Below are positions 9,911-21,067 of a stretch of 64,000 nt of DNA, piece after piece. The position numbers were made by a program, and so were the translations under genes. Within the stretch, counting starts at the first letter, position 1. The number at the start of each line of letters is the position of its first letter. The notes beneath the pieces were generated by a model. That model worked only from the letters and a program-made list of their open reading frames with translations. It made no database searches and was not told the DNA's origin. The stretch is taken from assembly GCA_033782935.1 (NCBI GenBank), contig JAWQEG010000509.1, forward strand, positions 1,277,001 to 1,341,000, written 5' to 3'. The DNA comes from Petrolisthes cinctipes. Lineage: Eukaryota; Arthropoda; Malacostraca; Decapoda; Porcellanidae.

Positions 9911-11421
9911 TTAGGGATCCAGGGTAGGATTAGGAAGAGGGTTAGGATAAGGCTGGATTGGGTCAGGGACTGTGGGTTGGGGATTAGGATTGGGGAGGTA
10001 ATGATTGGTGATCCTATTTCTAAACGTGTCAAAAATGGGGCTATTAACTACGTGAGATGGGAGATGATTCCACTCTTGGATGCTGCGGTGAAAGAATGAG
10101 TGCCTAAATATATCAGTGCTTGTCTGATATGTATGGTATTTTAAGTTGTGGCTGCCTCAAGTGGATCGTATACTTGTAGGGTGTAGATATGTGTCTTTGT
10201 CTATGTCAACTAACTTGTTTGTGATTTTGTATATCATCTGTTGTCTGTGTATCTGTCTTCGTGTTACTAATGGGTCTAGTTTTGTGTCTTGTTTAAGCAA
10301 AGTGACTGATGTAGTGTGTCTGTAATCACGTCTGGCCCATCTTGCAGTCTTGTTTTGTGTGGACTCTAATTTATTGATATTATTGTAAGTGTGTGGGTCC
10401 CAGACGGTGTCGCAATAATCTAAATGTGGCCGAACGAAAGTGTTATATGCAATAATTTTGGTGTCTGTGTTACACCTGCTGAGGTTCCTGCGCAAAAACC
10501 CCAGGACCCTACTAGCTTTGGCCCTGATGTTACCTATGTGTGTGTTCCACCTCATGTCCGCTGAGATGTGGACGCCCAAGTATTTGTGGGAAGTGACTGT
10601 GTTGAGGTTGGTGTTGTGTAGTTGGTATGTATATGGAATGACATTATGGGCACGGGTAAAACGGATGTGATGGCATTTGTCTGGTCTAAATGTCATCTGC
10701 CACTTGACTTCCCAGTCTTCAAGTGCAGTTAGGTCGTCCTGTAGTCGAAGGCAGTCATTCCTATCATTAATCAGTCTGTAAACTAAGCTATCGTCTGCAA
10801 AGAGTCTAGTGGTAGAGGAAAGTGAAAGTGGGAGGTCATTAATGTATGAAAGGAAGAGAAGGGGACCCAGGACAGTTCCCTGGGGTACCCTAGAGGTCAC
10901 AGGAACAGATGGAGACTGACTATCGTCAAGAACTACACGTTGCTTTCTGGTATTCAAGAACGTTCTAATCCAGTGAAGAAGTTGTCCCTGTATGCCATAT
11001 AATTCTAATTTGTGTAGTAGTCTTTGGTGAGGGATTTTGTCGAAGGCATTGGCAAAGTCTAATACTATGGTGTCAACCTGTCTAATTTTTGTGTCATTGA
11101 GGGACTGCAAGATGTCATGAGTAGTTACCAGTAACTGCGTCTCACACGAACGTTTAGGCCGAAAACCGTGTTGATTGTCAGTCAGTATATTTTGTCTATC
11201 AAAGTGGTCCATTATGTGTCTATGAATAATGTGTCCTAAATTTTGCAGGGGACTGAGGTAAGTGAAATAGGTCTATAATTAATGGGAAAGGTTCTGTCTC
11301 CGGATTTAAAAATTGGGGTCACATTTGCCAAAAGCCAGTCTTGGGGGAGTTCACCGGTCTGTAAAGTCTGTGAGAATATAACCTGCAGGACAGGGGCAAG
11401 AACGCTAGCATTAGTCCTCAA
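9911..11421 (-). pseudogene. CR1/L2-like reverse transcriptase and C-terminus
   Basis: The first RT blocks (11421-11236) lead through a one-base loss near 11233 into 11212-10157 (351 codons). Motif A is VLDFANAFDKIPH, motif B RVPQGTVLGPLLFLSYINDL, and motif C FADDSLVY with both catalytic aspartates kept. An in-frame TGA at 10157-10159 interrupts it. The same register then continues with SFFHRSIQEWNHLPSHVVNS, the usual C-terminal block of CR1/L2-type proteins, and a Pro/Asn-rich tail ending at TAA 9911-9913. The G-rich, TTAGG-looking plus strand at 9900-10010 is just this proline-rich tail. Confidence 0.85.
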
Positions 11422-12339
11422 TATCCTTCAGGGTATATTGTCTGGTCCAGTCACTTTGTGTATGTCTACCTCAGATAAGAGTTTCTCAATTCCTTGGGTG
11501 TTTATATGAATGGGAGGGATAGGTGGGTGTGATGGTGTTGACATGTCTGGTAAGTGTTCATGTTCATGGGTAAAAACGGACTGGAATTGTGTGTTAAGGG
11601 TGTTGGCTTTGTCTTGTGGGTGTGTAACCAAGGAATTGTTGTGTAGTAATGTTGTAATACCGTTTGAGTCTTGTTTGCGTGCTTTAAAAAAGCTGAAGAA
11701 TTTTTTGTGGTTTTGTGTGTTGTCTGCGAGGAAAGTGGATGTGTATTTAGTTTCTTTCTGTAGTGTTTTCTGTATATTTTTGTATTCTAACCAGTGTTCT
11801 GTATCGTTGTATCGTTTTGCTCTGTTGTATGCTTTTACCTTGTTTCTGTGTAGTCTTTTTAATTGTCTATTGTACCATGGTAGTGACCGGTTATGTGTGA
11901 TGGTTTTCGTAGGTATGTGTTTGTCCATTGTGTCGCGTATAAAGTCACGAAGTCTGGTCCAGTTTGTTTCCACAGAGCTGGCCATTGGGTCTGAGTCAAG
12001 GAATGAGTCACGAAATTCAACTAAGTCTTGGGTAATGCCACCCATGTCAGGTCTATTGTACATGTAAATTGTCCTGGGTAATTGTTTTTGTGTTGTTGGC
12101 TTGATGTTTGCGTCAATGAGTACCATCTCATGGTCACTAAGACCAGGTAGTACTCGTGTCCGTGTAATTAAGGAAATGTTGTTTGTGAGAAATAAGTCTA
12201 ATATGTTGGATGTGACCCCGTGTCTTATGTTAGGATTATGTCTTTCTACACTGACTTGTGTGCGTGTTGGTTCGAGTACTGTTTGAGTAAGTGAGTGGGT
12301 GTTAATGATGTCAATGAAATTTTCATGTAAGAGTTTCAT
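11422..12339 (-). pseudogene. CR1/L2-like endonuclease C-part and linker
   Basis: Continuation of the preceding protein after the one-base indel. It carries LDLFLTNNIS and VLPGLSDHEMV, the last two endonuclease blocks, including the SDH catalytic histidine. A basic linker follows (LPWYNRQLKRLHRNKVKAYN), then the run-up to the RT domain (TGPDNIP), where an in-frame TGA at 11428-11430 stops it. The next frame (11421-11236), in the same register, has ILRTNAS and FKSGDRTFPINYRPISLTSV, the first RT blocks. The stop looks like a single base change. Confidence 0.82.
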
Positions 12340-13481
12340 ATCATTCTGTAATAGTAAGTCGCCTGTGCTGTCCAGTTTATGTCGGGAAGGTTAAAGTCAC
12401 CAGCCAACCATATATTTTTGGAGGGGTCAATTTTAGATAAACAATCGTCAAGGGTCTGCAGGTATTCTAAGTTTGAATTTGGGGGACGATAAAAAGATCC
12501 TATAATGAGTGTCCTGCAGCCCTGTATCTGTATTTTAGTCCATATAATTTCAGAGTCCGTGTTCAGTTCGGTGGCTGGGGTCGCAACTAGTCCTGGCTTT
12601 GTCGCAATTAGGACTCCGCCATGTTTATCATCTATTCTGTCCTTCCTGTGTAGGGTCATATTATAGGGACTGTCCGTCGGGAAGATTTCACTGTCCTGGA
12701 TTTCAGGTGTGAGCCAGGTCTCTGTCCCTATAATAATGTTGGGGTCATAGGTCTGGAGGGTTTGGTGAAAGGCGGCTCTTTTGTTTATGATGCTGCGGAA
12801 GTTAATGATTAGGGTACGAAGGGAAGACAGTTTTTTATGGGTGATGGAGTAGAGTGTGGTGTTAGTGGTAGAATGGGGTGTGAGGGTGGATGATCTATTG
12901 GGGATGGTGATTGGTGTTATGGAGAATGAGTGTGCACTATGGAGAGTCTGGTTGGGTGTAGAATGGTTTGGGAGTGGAGGAGTGGATGATGCGGAGTTAA
13001 GGGAAGTCATGTCTTGCTGTCGGTTTTGTTTAGGGGAGGAATTGTCTCTGTTGCGTCTACCTAAACGTCGGGTGATCCTATCTAATGGTGGAGGTGTGTT
13101 GTCAGTTGTGGGTGGTGGTGAAGATGAAGTGGTGGTGTCTAATAAACTGAATCTATTGGTGTAGTGTATTGGGGAGTGAAAAAGGGAGGAGATAAAATTA
13201 GGCGCACCACAGTCCCAGCAGATCCACGAAAGGCTCCGACCCTCCAATCCGTCGAACGCAGCCGTGAAGCCCCCAACACAGCTGACATGATACCAGCCTG
13301 CATGCTGGGAAACCTCAAAGCAGCGATCGCACTGGATGGCCCGCTGGCCCCATTTCACCGCCCGTCGGCATAATTGACAGGGGTACTTTGGGGATCGGGG
13401 GCCAGGGTTGATCAGAGCCCCTGTGTCACCACACAACATAAGGAGCAACAGGGCACCCCGGAGATTGCCGAGGCAAGCCAC
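12336..13481 (-). pseudogene. CR1/L2-like ORF: PHD finger and endonuclease N-part
   Basis: 381 codons. A hydrophobic start is followed by INPGPRSPKYPC and a C4HC3 zinc finger (C35, C38, C51, C54, H65, C68, C88, C91), the PHD-type arrangement found at the start of many CR1/L2 ORFs. A Ser/Thr/Pro-rich linker precedes the endonuclease: NFRSIINK, IIGTETWLTP with the catalytic glutamate, GGVLIA, SFYRPP and AGDFNLPDINW. The frame then drifts into YYYRMI and stops, because of a single-base indel near 12370. The rest of the endonuclease continues in the 12339-11428 frame. The nuclease nicks target DNA for target-primed reverse transcription. All motifs look intact. Confidence 0.85.
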
Positions 13482-13710
13482 CTTTAACCCTTGAGGGCCC
13501 TTAGGGGTGCCCAGGTTCCCAAACAGGTGTGTGTATATGGAGGTGTGGGTGTAGATGCTGGTGTTAGTGAGTCTGGTGTGTTGGTATGTGTGCAGCCAGT
13601 GTTTTTATTGTCAGTGTTGTAGAGTATTAAAACTAGTGAGCAGTGTGTGTAGAATATTGTTAGTGTACATGTGTATGTTGTTTTGTGTGGGGTGTGTCTG
13701 TACATGTTTA

Positions 13711-14530
13711 TAAAGCACCAATATAAATAAACAACACAAACTTACCCCTGTACCGAGACAGTCTGCACGGCTGCAGGAAGGAATAAAACATAAAAAAAAC
13801 CCTAACTTGTGTCAGGGGTCAGTTATATAAAAAAAAGAGAATTGATAATAAAACCTATGAATTTAACTAAAAGGGATATACAAATGTTAAAAAGATGATA
13901 AAATACACTAAAAAAAGAACTGTATTATTAAAAATAGTGGAAATTGAGGGGTGGGGGACGGTGTTATGTTGAGGGAGGGTCTGTGTAAATTTAAAAGACA
14001 TTAAAAACGGTAATAAAAAGAAGGAAAAGATGACGTGAAATGACAGCTAGAACAAACAATCTCGATACTTATCTTGATGAAATGTGATGATATGAAGGGT
14101 TCGTTAATTTAAAAAAAAAGAGGAAAGGATAAATGAGAAGGAAGATGGAGCTCGGGGAGGACACGTCCGAGTCCAGGGACTCTACGAAGATCATTATAAC
14201 AACAGGTTTATCCGTATATTTCCCACGTTGTAATTTCACACACTACCTCATATATATCACTACATATAACATAACTATAAATAAGGGAAATGCTTTCTTG
14301 TATAACGAAAATTTTAATTTTGTTCATTATTGTAATACAAATAATATAATTATTTGCAAACATTACAAGGATTATTAAAATCAATGTAAATTAATAATGT
14401 TAATATAAATGGTCAGTTTATATACCACAGAAAGTAATACAGTACTTTAATTAATAGACTTCATAAATACAGACCATGAAAACATAAGCCAGCATTACAT
14501 ACCTACAGTATTAATATAAATGAAACGGCA
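13711..14530. other. AT-rich stretch, no gene seen
   Basis: Very A/T-rich sequence with poly-A runs on the plus strand and only incidental open frames. Confidence 0.5.
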
Positions 14531-14536
14531 CAACTA

Positions 14537-14875
14537 TTACGTGAGAAGAGAATGTAGCGTAGCTTCTGAAGGAAGGAATTTATTACAGCACTCTTGTGAC
14601 TTAACTGACTCAGACAGAACAGTCAGTGCTTGGAGTGCTGGCATCTGGAGCCTGTTCCTGGTATCTGTTTTAATTAAATTTAATTTAGAAAACAGTCTTT
14701 CTGCAGCATTGTTGCATGTAGGTAGTGCCAACACCTGCAATGCGAAAGTAGCAAAGTTATTAAATTGATGTACTCCCTCATTGTCCTTCATTTCCTGTAA
14801 TTTATTATAAAAGTCAGTGATATTACAATCCTGTATATGTACCGCATGTCTGTCAGGACATTGAGGTAGGTTCAT
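14537..14875 (-). pseudogene. hAT transposase C-terminal dimerisation-domain fragment
   Basis: 112 codons on the minus strand. The central segment FATFALQVLALPTCNNAAERLF, continuing SKLNLIKTDTRNRL, matches the pattern of the hAT C-terminal dimerisation region (Leu/Ile-Pro, then E-R-x-F-S, then K-x-x-x-R-N-x-L). The preceding residues resemble the usual linker and the tail LTVLSESVK follows normally. No DDE core, BED finger or terminal repeats are visible nearby, so this is an isolated fragment, or an exon of a domesticated gene lying mostly outside what I can recognise. It is different from the hAT copy at 16.5-19.4 kb. Confidence 0.75.
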
Positions 14876-15849
14876 GTTCTATAAAATTTAATGTTTAACA
14901 TCAATAGAAATTTTCACCTCGCATTTTTCTTTGACAGAAAATGGAAGAAAATGGAATGTTGTGTATGGTATACGATCATAATATGCAGGAGAGGTTGGTA
15001 TTCAGTAAACATTTAGCTAATATACGATTACAGTACAACGCACACAGTGCATAATACAAATATGAATAACACTTACAGCAGCTAAGATGATGATTCAATG
15101 GGTTTCTTCAAGAACTGACGGGACAAGGAGGAAAAATTCACCAGAGTGCATTGGTTTGTTGTCACGGCGATGTGGACGTGGACGAGTTTGTCCACAGAGG
15201 GTTGCCAGACTTCACCATATAACCACGCTGGCATACAAATATCCACAAAACGGCAACACTGCCAGTGCGTTGGTGAGCCAAATGTAGGAGCTTTGTACCC
15301 CGTACTGACAGCGGATTGGTCAGTCTAGAGATACCAGCAGGTCAATGATTGGTTGGTATGCGCAACTGCTGCTCAAACTGGGTAGTTAAGGGCAGCAGCT
15401 GGTGCCTAGTTGTCGGGCTGGTTCTGGTTGTCAGTTACAGGGCCGTGACAGCGGGCTCACACGTTCTGTTCCCGTCCGTCCATCCCCTGGACGCCGCAGT
15501 GCTGCACGCGGCACCGAGTTATTTGCCACTTGCCAATTTTGGTATTCCATTTCCGAAATTATTCAACATATTTAGAAATATTCCAAAAGTTTCGCCAATT
15601 GAATCTCTTTTTCTTGTGATGAAAACTGAAAATGATAAAAAGTAAAGTTTTCGAAAATTATACGCGTGCACCTGGCATGCTGGCAACCCTCGTTAGTCTG
15701 TTACAGTGTTACTACTCGCCATTCCGTTCTGGACCTGTCCACTGTCCGTTCATAAGGTTCATTCAATCATTCATCCTGGCCAGTTTACAGACCGCTGTCC
15801 ATAAAGGTGGACGTCTGCAGTGCTTCCAGTACCATGCACGCTGACCAAA
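14876..15849. other. Intergenic stretch, no gene seen
   Basis: Mixed composition with a GC-richer patch at about 15380-15530. No domain, RNA gene or repeat recognised. Confidence 0.5.
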
Positions 15850-15853
15850 TTAA

Positions 15854-16460
15854 CCCCTTGGGACCGATTGACCGACATATCGGTGATAAAAAAATTAATG
15901 GTTCGCTCCGAATCACCGACATGTCGACGTACCTATAAAAAACTGTAGCGAGTAGCTAGCGAGCTGGCGTTGGTAACGATGGAAAGCTAACGTCCTTGAG
16001 AAAAGGATTGACTGTGGTAGTGGTGTTTGGCAGCTGCGTATACCAACAAGGAAATATCTCACCACTACATGGTGTTTTCTTATGTTTCTCGTATCTCTCT
16101 GCTGTCTACTATACTCCAGGAGAGTCTAGACAGACAAAATTACACTGAAATACGTTTATTATTATTGAAAACCACTTAAACGCATTATTTAGGTGTTTAT
16201 ATACATGTTTAGAGGTACGCAGAGCGTATGAGGTTTTCTTTCATGCGTTTCAGGGGATACTATTTATTTATTTTCGGACTTTGACGCTCTGTCATACGCA
16301 AACACGTACACCTTGGAGGCTCCCGTTTTCAGTTCCTGGTGTGTAAATTCAAGCTCTTTCATTCTGTAAGAACAAAATTTGCCTTCATGAAAGTTGAAAA
16401 TTGACCCCAAGAAGTCGGCTGGGGATGAAAAAAAAAAAAAAAGAAGTCGGTCCTAAGGGG
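15854..16460. mobile_element. piggyBac-type MITE (TTAA-flanked)
   Basis: Inverted ends CCCCTTGGGACCGA (15854-15867) and TCGGTCCTAAGGGG (16447-16460) match at 13 of 14 positions. They are flanked on both sides by TTAA (15850-15853, 16461-16464). TTAA duplication and C-rich termini are the piggyBac hallmark. The element is 607 bp, codes for no transposase and contains an A15-type run at about 16429-16442. It ends about 40 bases upstream of the hAT pseudogene start. Confidence 0.88.
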
Positions 16461-16824
16461 TTAAGGAACGTGATAAATAACTCATCATTAGTCGTAGTTA
16501 ACCATGCCAAAGCGGTCTTGATATACGCAGAAGTTCCGAGGGAAATGGTTACAGGACCCGGCGTTACGGGACTGGTGTGTGGAGAAAAAGAAAGTACCGG
16601 AACCAGTGTGGCTCAGTGCAGGTATTGTCAGTCTGTACTGATTCCAAAGTTAAGTGACTTGAAAGATCTTGGCAAAAGTAAGAAACGCATAAAAAATGCA
16701 GAAGCTATGTCAGCTGCTAGGCAACCAACATTAAAGTGTCAGTCTGTAACAAAATCTTGTCAGGAACAGATTGCAGAGGGTCAGATTGTATTATTTGTTG
16801 CTAAGCATACATCTATGGCAACTA

Positions 16825-17862
16825 CACCTTTTCACCCTCAAATTAAAATAACTGAAGTTCAAATTAAAACATCTGAAGTTTAATTTAAACTACCTGATGT
16901 TTAATTTACAACAACTGAAGTTTAATTTAAGACATTTGAAGTTTAATTTAAAAGAACAGAAGTTTTATTAAAAGTAAGTGAATTGTAATTCAAAATATAA
17001 CTCATTTGTTCATGAATTCATTGTACAGTAGATAAAAATAAATGAGCAGCGTATCATAGGCTCTGTACCAAGGAAATTACTTGCAAATTAATTCTACTTC
17101 TATGATGAACACTTCCCCTGAGAGTATGACACACACAGAATACAGATTGCAATATCTTGAATGCTGCATTGATAATGCCATATCGGCTATCACGCCAATG
17201 CTGTGTTTGAAAACCTCCAACCGTGTACAAAAAAAATTTCCGAGTGCAATGCAGATCCAAGATCTTAGGTATGATGACAATTAAATATTTCAGTTTAATA
17301 CTGCAAACAAAGGCAATGTAATGTTGTATACTATTTATTTTATTTATTTATTTTATAGTAAATCACACGTGATTGTTTTTATTTTTCTGATGAACAGTAA
17401 AGAAATCCCAGTTATTATCATGTTTAATTATCGGTGAATGTTTATTTAATTGTTTATGTAATCGTACACAGGAAATCTCCTTTACATTACAAATCACACA
17501 TACAGATATTAGTCTACGATCAATTAATTGAATTATTTGTTTTATTTTAATTTAGAGTTTACTTATTGTTAATAAAACTTCAGTTCTTTTAAATTAAACT
17601 TCAGATGTTTTAAATTAAACTTCAGATGTTTTAAATTAAACTTCAGGTAGTTTAAATTAAACTTCAGGTAGTTTAAATTAAACTTCAGGTAGTTTAAATT
17701 AAACTTCAGGTAGTTTAAATTAAACTTCAGGTAGTTTAAATTAAACTTCAGGCAGTTTAAATTAAACTTCAGGTAGTTTAAATTAAACTTCAGGTAGTTT
17801 AAATTAAACTTCAAATGTTTTAATATGAACTTCAGTTATTTTAATTTGAGGGTGAAAAGGTG
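16825..17862. mobile_element. 1,038-bp MITE with inverted 21-bp subterminal arrays
   Basis: Ends CACCTTTTCACCCTCAAATT on the left and its complement on the right are flanked by TA at 16823-16824 and 17863-17864. Without the element and one TA, the hAT frame reads straight through (…MAT then S DHLSE). The termini carry arrays of a 21-bp unit, about six degenerate copies on the left and about twelve on the right in opposite orientation. The interior (about 16990-17560) has no transposase. TA duplication suggests Tc1/mariner-like mobilisation. Confidence 0.88.
17573..17835. repeat. 21-bp tandem repeat, right subterminal array
   Basis: About twelve copies of GTTTAAATTAAACTTCAGGT plus A, the central ones almost identical. 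The unit contains the palindrome GTTTAAATTAAAC-like core. The inverted, degenerate counterpart lies at about 16845-16975 on the other arm of the same MITE. The open frame across the array (seven-residue repeat on the minus strand) exists because 21 is divisible by three. Confidence 0.95.
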
Positions 17863-19423
17863 TAGTGATCATTTAAGTGAATGATGCAAACGATGTTTGC
17901 CAGAAAGCAGTGTTGCAGCTCGCATTCAAGTACGGAGATCAAAGTGTAGTGGTATTATAAAAAATGTCTTGTATCCTCACTTCATGTCAGAATTAAGAAA
18001 AGGCATTGGAAATAATGAGTATAGTCTATTGTTGGATGAATCAACTGATGTTAAGCATTTGGGTATTGCCATAATATACAATGATGAAGAAAAGGAGAGG
18101 ATTATTTCTTCACATCTAAACCTTTTTGAATTAGAATAATCGAATGCAGTGGGCATTGTCACTGCACTGAAAAGAACTGAATGAATTTGCATTGGACCTA
18201 AAAAAGTTGAGAGGAATTGGTACAGATAATGCGAGTGTCATGGTTGGAGTGAACAATGGTGTAAATGAGAAGCTGAAAAAAGAGGTTCTGAATCTAATTT
18301 TAATCCGTTGCGTGTGTCACTTGCTGCAGCTGTCTGTATCTGCTTCAACAGCAGAGACCTTGCCAAGGAACTTGGATTTCGTAATAACTGAAACCTACAA
18401 TTGGTTTTCGAGATCTTCGTCTAGGCACTCAACATAGAAGATTATATACAACCTTCCAAATGATAACCATGATCCTTTAAAAATTATCAAAGCATGTCAA
18501 ACTCGATGGCTCTCCATAAGTACAGCCGTCGAGAGGATTTGTGATCAGTGATTGGAACTGAAAACACACTTTGATGTTGCACGACACAGTGAAAAGTGCT
18601 ACACAGCTGAAATGCTTTACAAAATGTATAATGATCCACAAAACCTTGCTTATATAAAGTTTTGGGTCCCAGTATTAAAAGATATCAGACGAGTGAACAA
18701 GTCTTTTGAGGGAAATGATGTAGATCCTACCAAATTACTTGATGACTTAGTGATTTTTATGAAGTCTGTAGTGAAAAAATAACCTTGCCAACATTCAAGT
18801 TTGACCTTTTGGAGAGCGTTATTGAAAATTATATGGACCCCAAACCTTACCTAGGTTATGAATTCGAGAGAGAAGTGGAAAATATGCGAAAGAAAGGTTT
18901 TCCTACTGATCAAGAACACACAGTGAGAGACAGATGTATAAAGTTTATCGTTCATGTAGTGAAGGAGTTACGGCAGAAACTACCTAACAATGTTGAAGTT
19001 TTCCAGAAAATGGCGTTACTTTCAGTAGACAATGCACTCCGTGTTGTCAAGGAGTCATTAATACCATTAATGGAACTACTTTAACTATCGCCGGCGGAGA
19101 TTACTACAATAAAATGTCAGTAGAATGATCTAACTCTCGTCAGGTGGACTCAAGTAAAGGACACAGTACTATTCTGGAATAAGGTAAATAATAAGGTAAA
19201 TGATTAGCATACTAATCCTTTTAATGAACTGGCTAAGTTTGCTTTATCAGTGATTATTATTCCCCATTCTAATGCTAAAGTTGAAAGAATCTTTAGCCAG
19301 TTAAACATAGTGAAGTGACAACTGCGTATCCGTATGGGTACAAAAATAACCAATGTTCTCCTCGGAATCAAAGCAAGACTGAAAATATCCGGAAATCTTA
19401 GTCCAGTGATTGAAATTAAATAA

Positions 19424-20330
19424 CTGAAAAATATTGTGTGTTCACGTAAGGACATAGTAACTAATGTATGTTTTTTTGTGTCATTCTGCTTCTGGCTTTG
19501 GTGATAACAGCTGGGAGAAGCCGCCATTTAGTAACAAACCCTTGAGCAACTTGACACACATGTGGTGAATAATACTAAATAATTGCTGGCAATTCACAAT
19601 TCGAATAATAGTATTAGGATATTGATGTTTAGAATGTGAGTTTTTTTTAAATATTGTTGTTATTGTTTTTGGTATATGGATTTAAGAGTGTTCAGATCTC
19701 TGTCAACTAACGAGACACGGAATTCTTCCTGTCCTCGTTGACAGAACGGGTAGTAGGAAATATTGACAAGGGAGGGGGAAAATATTATTGTATTATTATA
19801 TAAATATCAATGTACTGGTGTGATAATATTTAAATAAACGGGTTTATAATTAGTTGAGTATTTCCGTCACCGATATTAGCAAATAGACTGTGTTCCTATA
19901 TAGATATTAATTCTCAATTCACAACACTGATCGTACCCCCATTAAAATTGTAGTCTGGGTTGCTTACTCACGAGCCTGAATAAGCTAACGATATGCTACC
20001 CCTCCAGTGTGTGTTCACTTGGTTCCTCGGATCGACTTTGGTCTGGTGGTGGCAGCGTTTACCCAGTACTGGAGAGGAGCTGGACTTGTCCTTTGTATGA
20101 TTTAGTTTTGGTATTCGCAAGGCAAGTCCTGTTCCTCAACGGTCTCTTGTTTTTTTTCCAGACCAGGTTGATACAGCTATAGGATAGAGTAGTAGCATAC
20201 ACTGATGGCTTTTTGTTTTATTAATGGCAGTGGGTTTCTGTTTTCCTCCCAGAGTAAAGTAAAATAGTAATATTAAATTAAGGGGACAAAAATCGCGCTT
20301 TACACATATTCGAGCAATGTCGCCGAGGTC
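19424..20330. other. Intergenic stretch, no gene seen
   Basis: AT-rich with no recognised domain. A short inverted pair CTGTCAACTAACGAG / CTCGTTGACAG lies at about 19697-19745. Confidence 0.5.
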
Positions 20331-20970
20331 GTGCTATGTTATCGAGCAATGTTTTCCATTGCAGCAGCATGTTCCCACCATTCGTGGGAACGACATTCGT
20401 GACATTCGATAGACGTTCGCTAGCTGGCAGAGCGATGGAGCTCGAACCATCCTCTCAGGCGATCGACGGCTGCCATACTGGCGTTCGAAAGGTCGTTCGA
20501 ACCCCAATTTCGCCCATTGTCGCTCGCACCATCGGCCGATGGTCGGATTTTCTGGAACTATTTGGTAACATTCAGCGTCGAGGGACCGACTCCCACATGC
20601 GGTTTTCCGTCCCTCGACGCTGATTGTCGCCAATTGTCGATGCTGAGAATTCCACGCTGTGTGGATGCCTCGTGCTCACTGACCTCAGGTCCCACGCTGC
20701 CGTCTTATATAACGCTCGAACCTAGCAGCTGGCTCACACACACTGTGCTGGGTGACACGCGAAGATTCTTGTACTGCGAAAAGGCGCTCCAAAAGTCGCT
20801 CCAACGAATTTGGGCGAACAAAAGGGAGCCTTAGAGCGATGTCGCTCTTCAAAAATCCAACGTCGATCGAAGCGTCTAGCAAATGCTTTGATTTCAGAGT
20901 CGTTCCGCGAACATTTAGAACATTCCAAAATGTTCGTGGAACCTCTTTCGTCCCGCGACGCCCCATATAA
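20331..20970. repeat. Palindrome-rich repeat block
   Basis: GC-richer than its surroundings and packed with short perfect hairpins: TTCCCAC/GTGGGAA near 20371-20389, CAGCGTCGAGGGAC / GTCCCTCGACGCTG at about 20573-20622 (14 of 14), and GAACATT/AATGTTC near 20918-20935. The segment TCTGGAACTATTTGGTAACA followed by TTCAGCGTCGAGGGAC recurs in the same orientation at about 25191-25228. GTCCCGCGACG appears again at about 20950. It behaves like terminal sequence of an unidentified foldback or DNA-transposon family flanking the next element. Confidence 0.6.
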
Positions 20971-21067
20971 TGCTGGAGCTGACGGAAATTTAAATTACAT
21001 CTTGAATACAAAAGGTTTGAGTGTTGGAATATATTTAAGAATGGCCTAAAGTTGGCGCTACTACCGG

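Larger units (their letters stand above)
9780..13710 (-). mobile_element. CR1/L2-like non-LTR retrotransposon, nearly intact
   Basis: Minus-strand element. It starts with a leader (about 13710-13482), then a protein with PHD-type finger and endonuclease (13481-12336), endonuclease end and linker (12339-11422), reverse transcriptase (11421-10157) and a C-terminal extension to a TAA at 9911-9913. Only four lesions are visible: a one-base indel near 12370, an in-frame TGA at 11428-11430, a one-base loss near 11233 and an in-frame TGA at 10157-10159. RT and endonuclease catalytic motifs are preserved, which points to recent activity. The NPGP-plus-PHD start and RT style suit the CR1/L2 group. The 3' boundary, just before the minisatellite, is approximate. 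Confidence 0.85.
16504..19423 (+). pseudogene. hAT-family transposase gene, decayed and interrupted
   Basis: Starts at ATG 16504 (MPKRS, then a TGA) and continues WLQDPALRDWCVEKKKVPEP, a BED-type finger remnant (CRYCQSVLIPKLSDLK) and KNAEAMSAARQPTL. Beyond the inserted MITE come SSVAARIQVRRSKCSGIIKN, YSLLLDESTDVKHLG (RNase H-like core, LDEST block), GIGTDNASVMVGVNNGV and RCVCHLLQLSVS. After further breaks a long helical region follows (18552-19084). Finally IIIPHSNAKVERIFSQLN at about 19250-19310 is the hAT dimerisation signature, ending at TAA 19421-19423. At least five frameshifts or stops. hAT transposases cut and paste DNA with 8-bp duplications; I did not find terminal repeats. Confidence 0.87.

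Noticed and set aside
9890..10015. TTAGG-like G-rich stretch resembling degenerate telomere repeats.
   Set aside because: On the minus strand it is the in-register proline-rich C-terminal tail of the CR1/L2-like protein, ending at TAA 9911-9913.
11510..12067. 185-codon plus-strand ORF with Cys- and Leu-rich sequence.
   Set aside because: Antisense of the CR1/L2-like protein, whose minus-strand frame has clear endonuclease and RT motifs.
17569..17814. 81-codon minus-strand ORF made of a seven-residue repeat.
   Set aside because: By-product of the 21-bp tandem repeat within a MITE.
20331..20970. Overlapping ORFs of 60-108 codons on both strands.
   Set aside because: Palindromic sequence produces mirrored frames; no recognisable domain.
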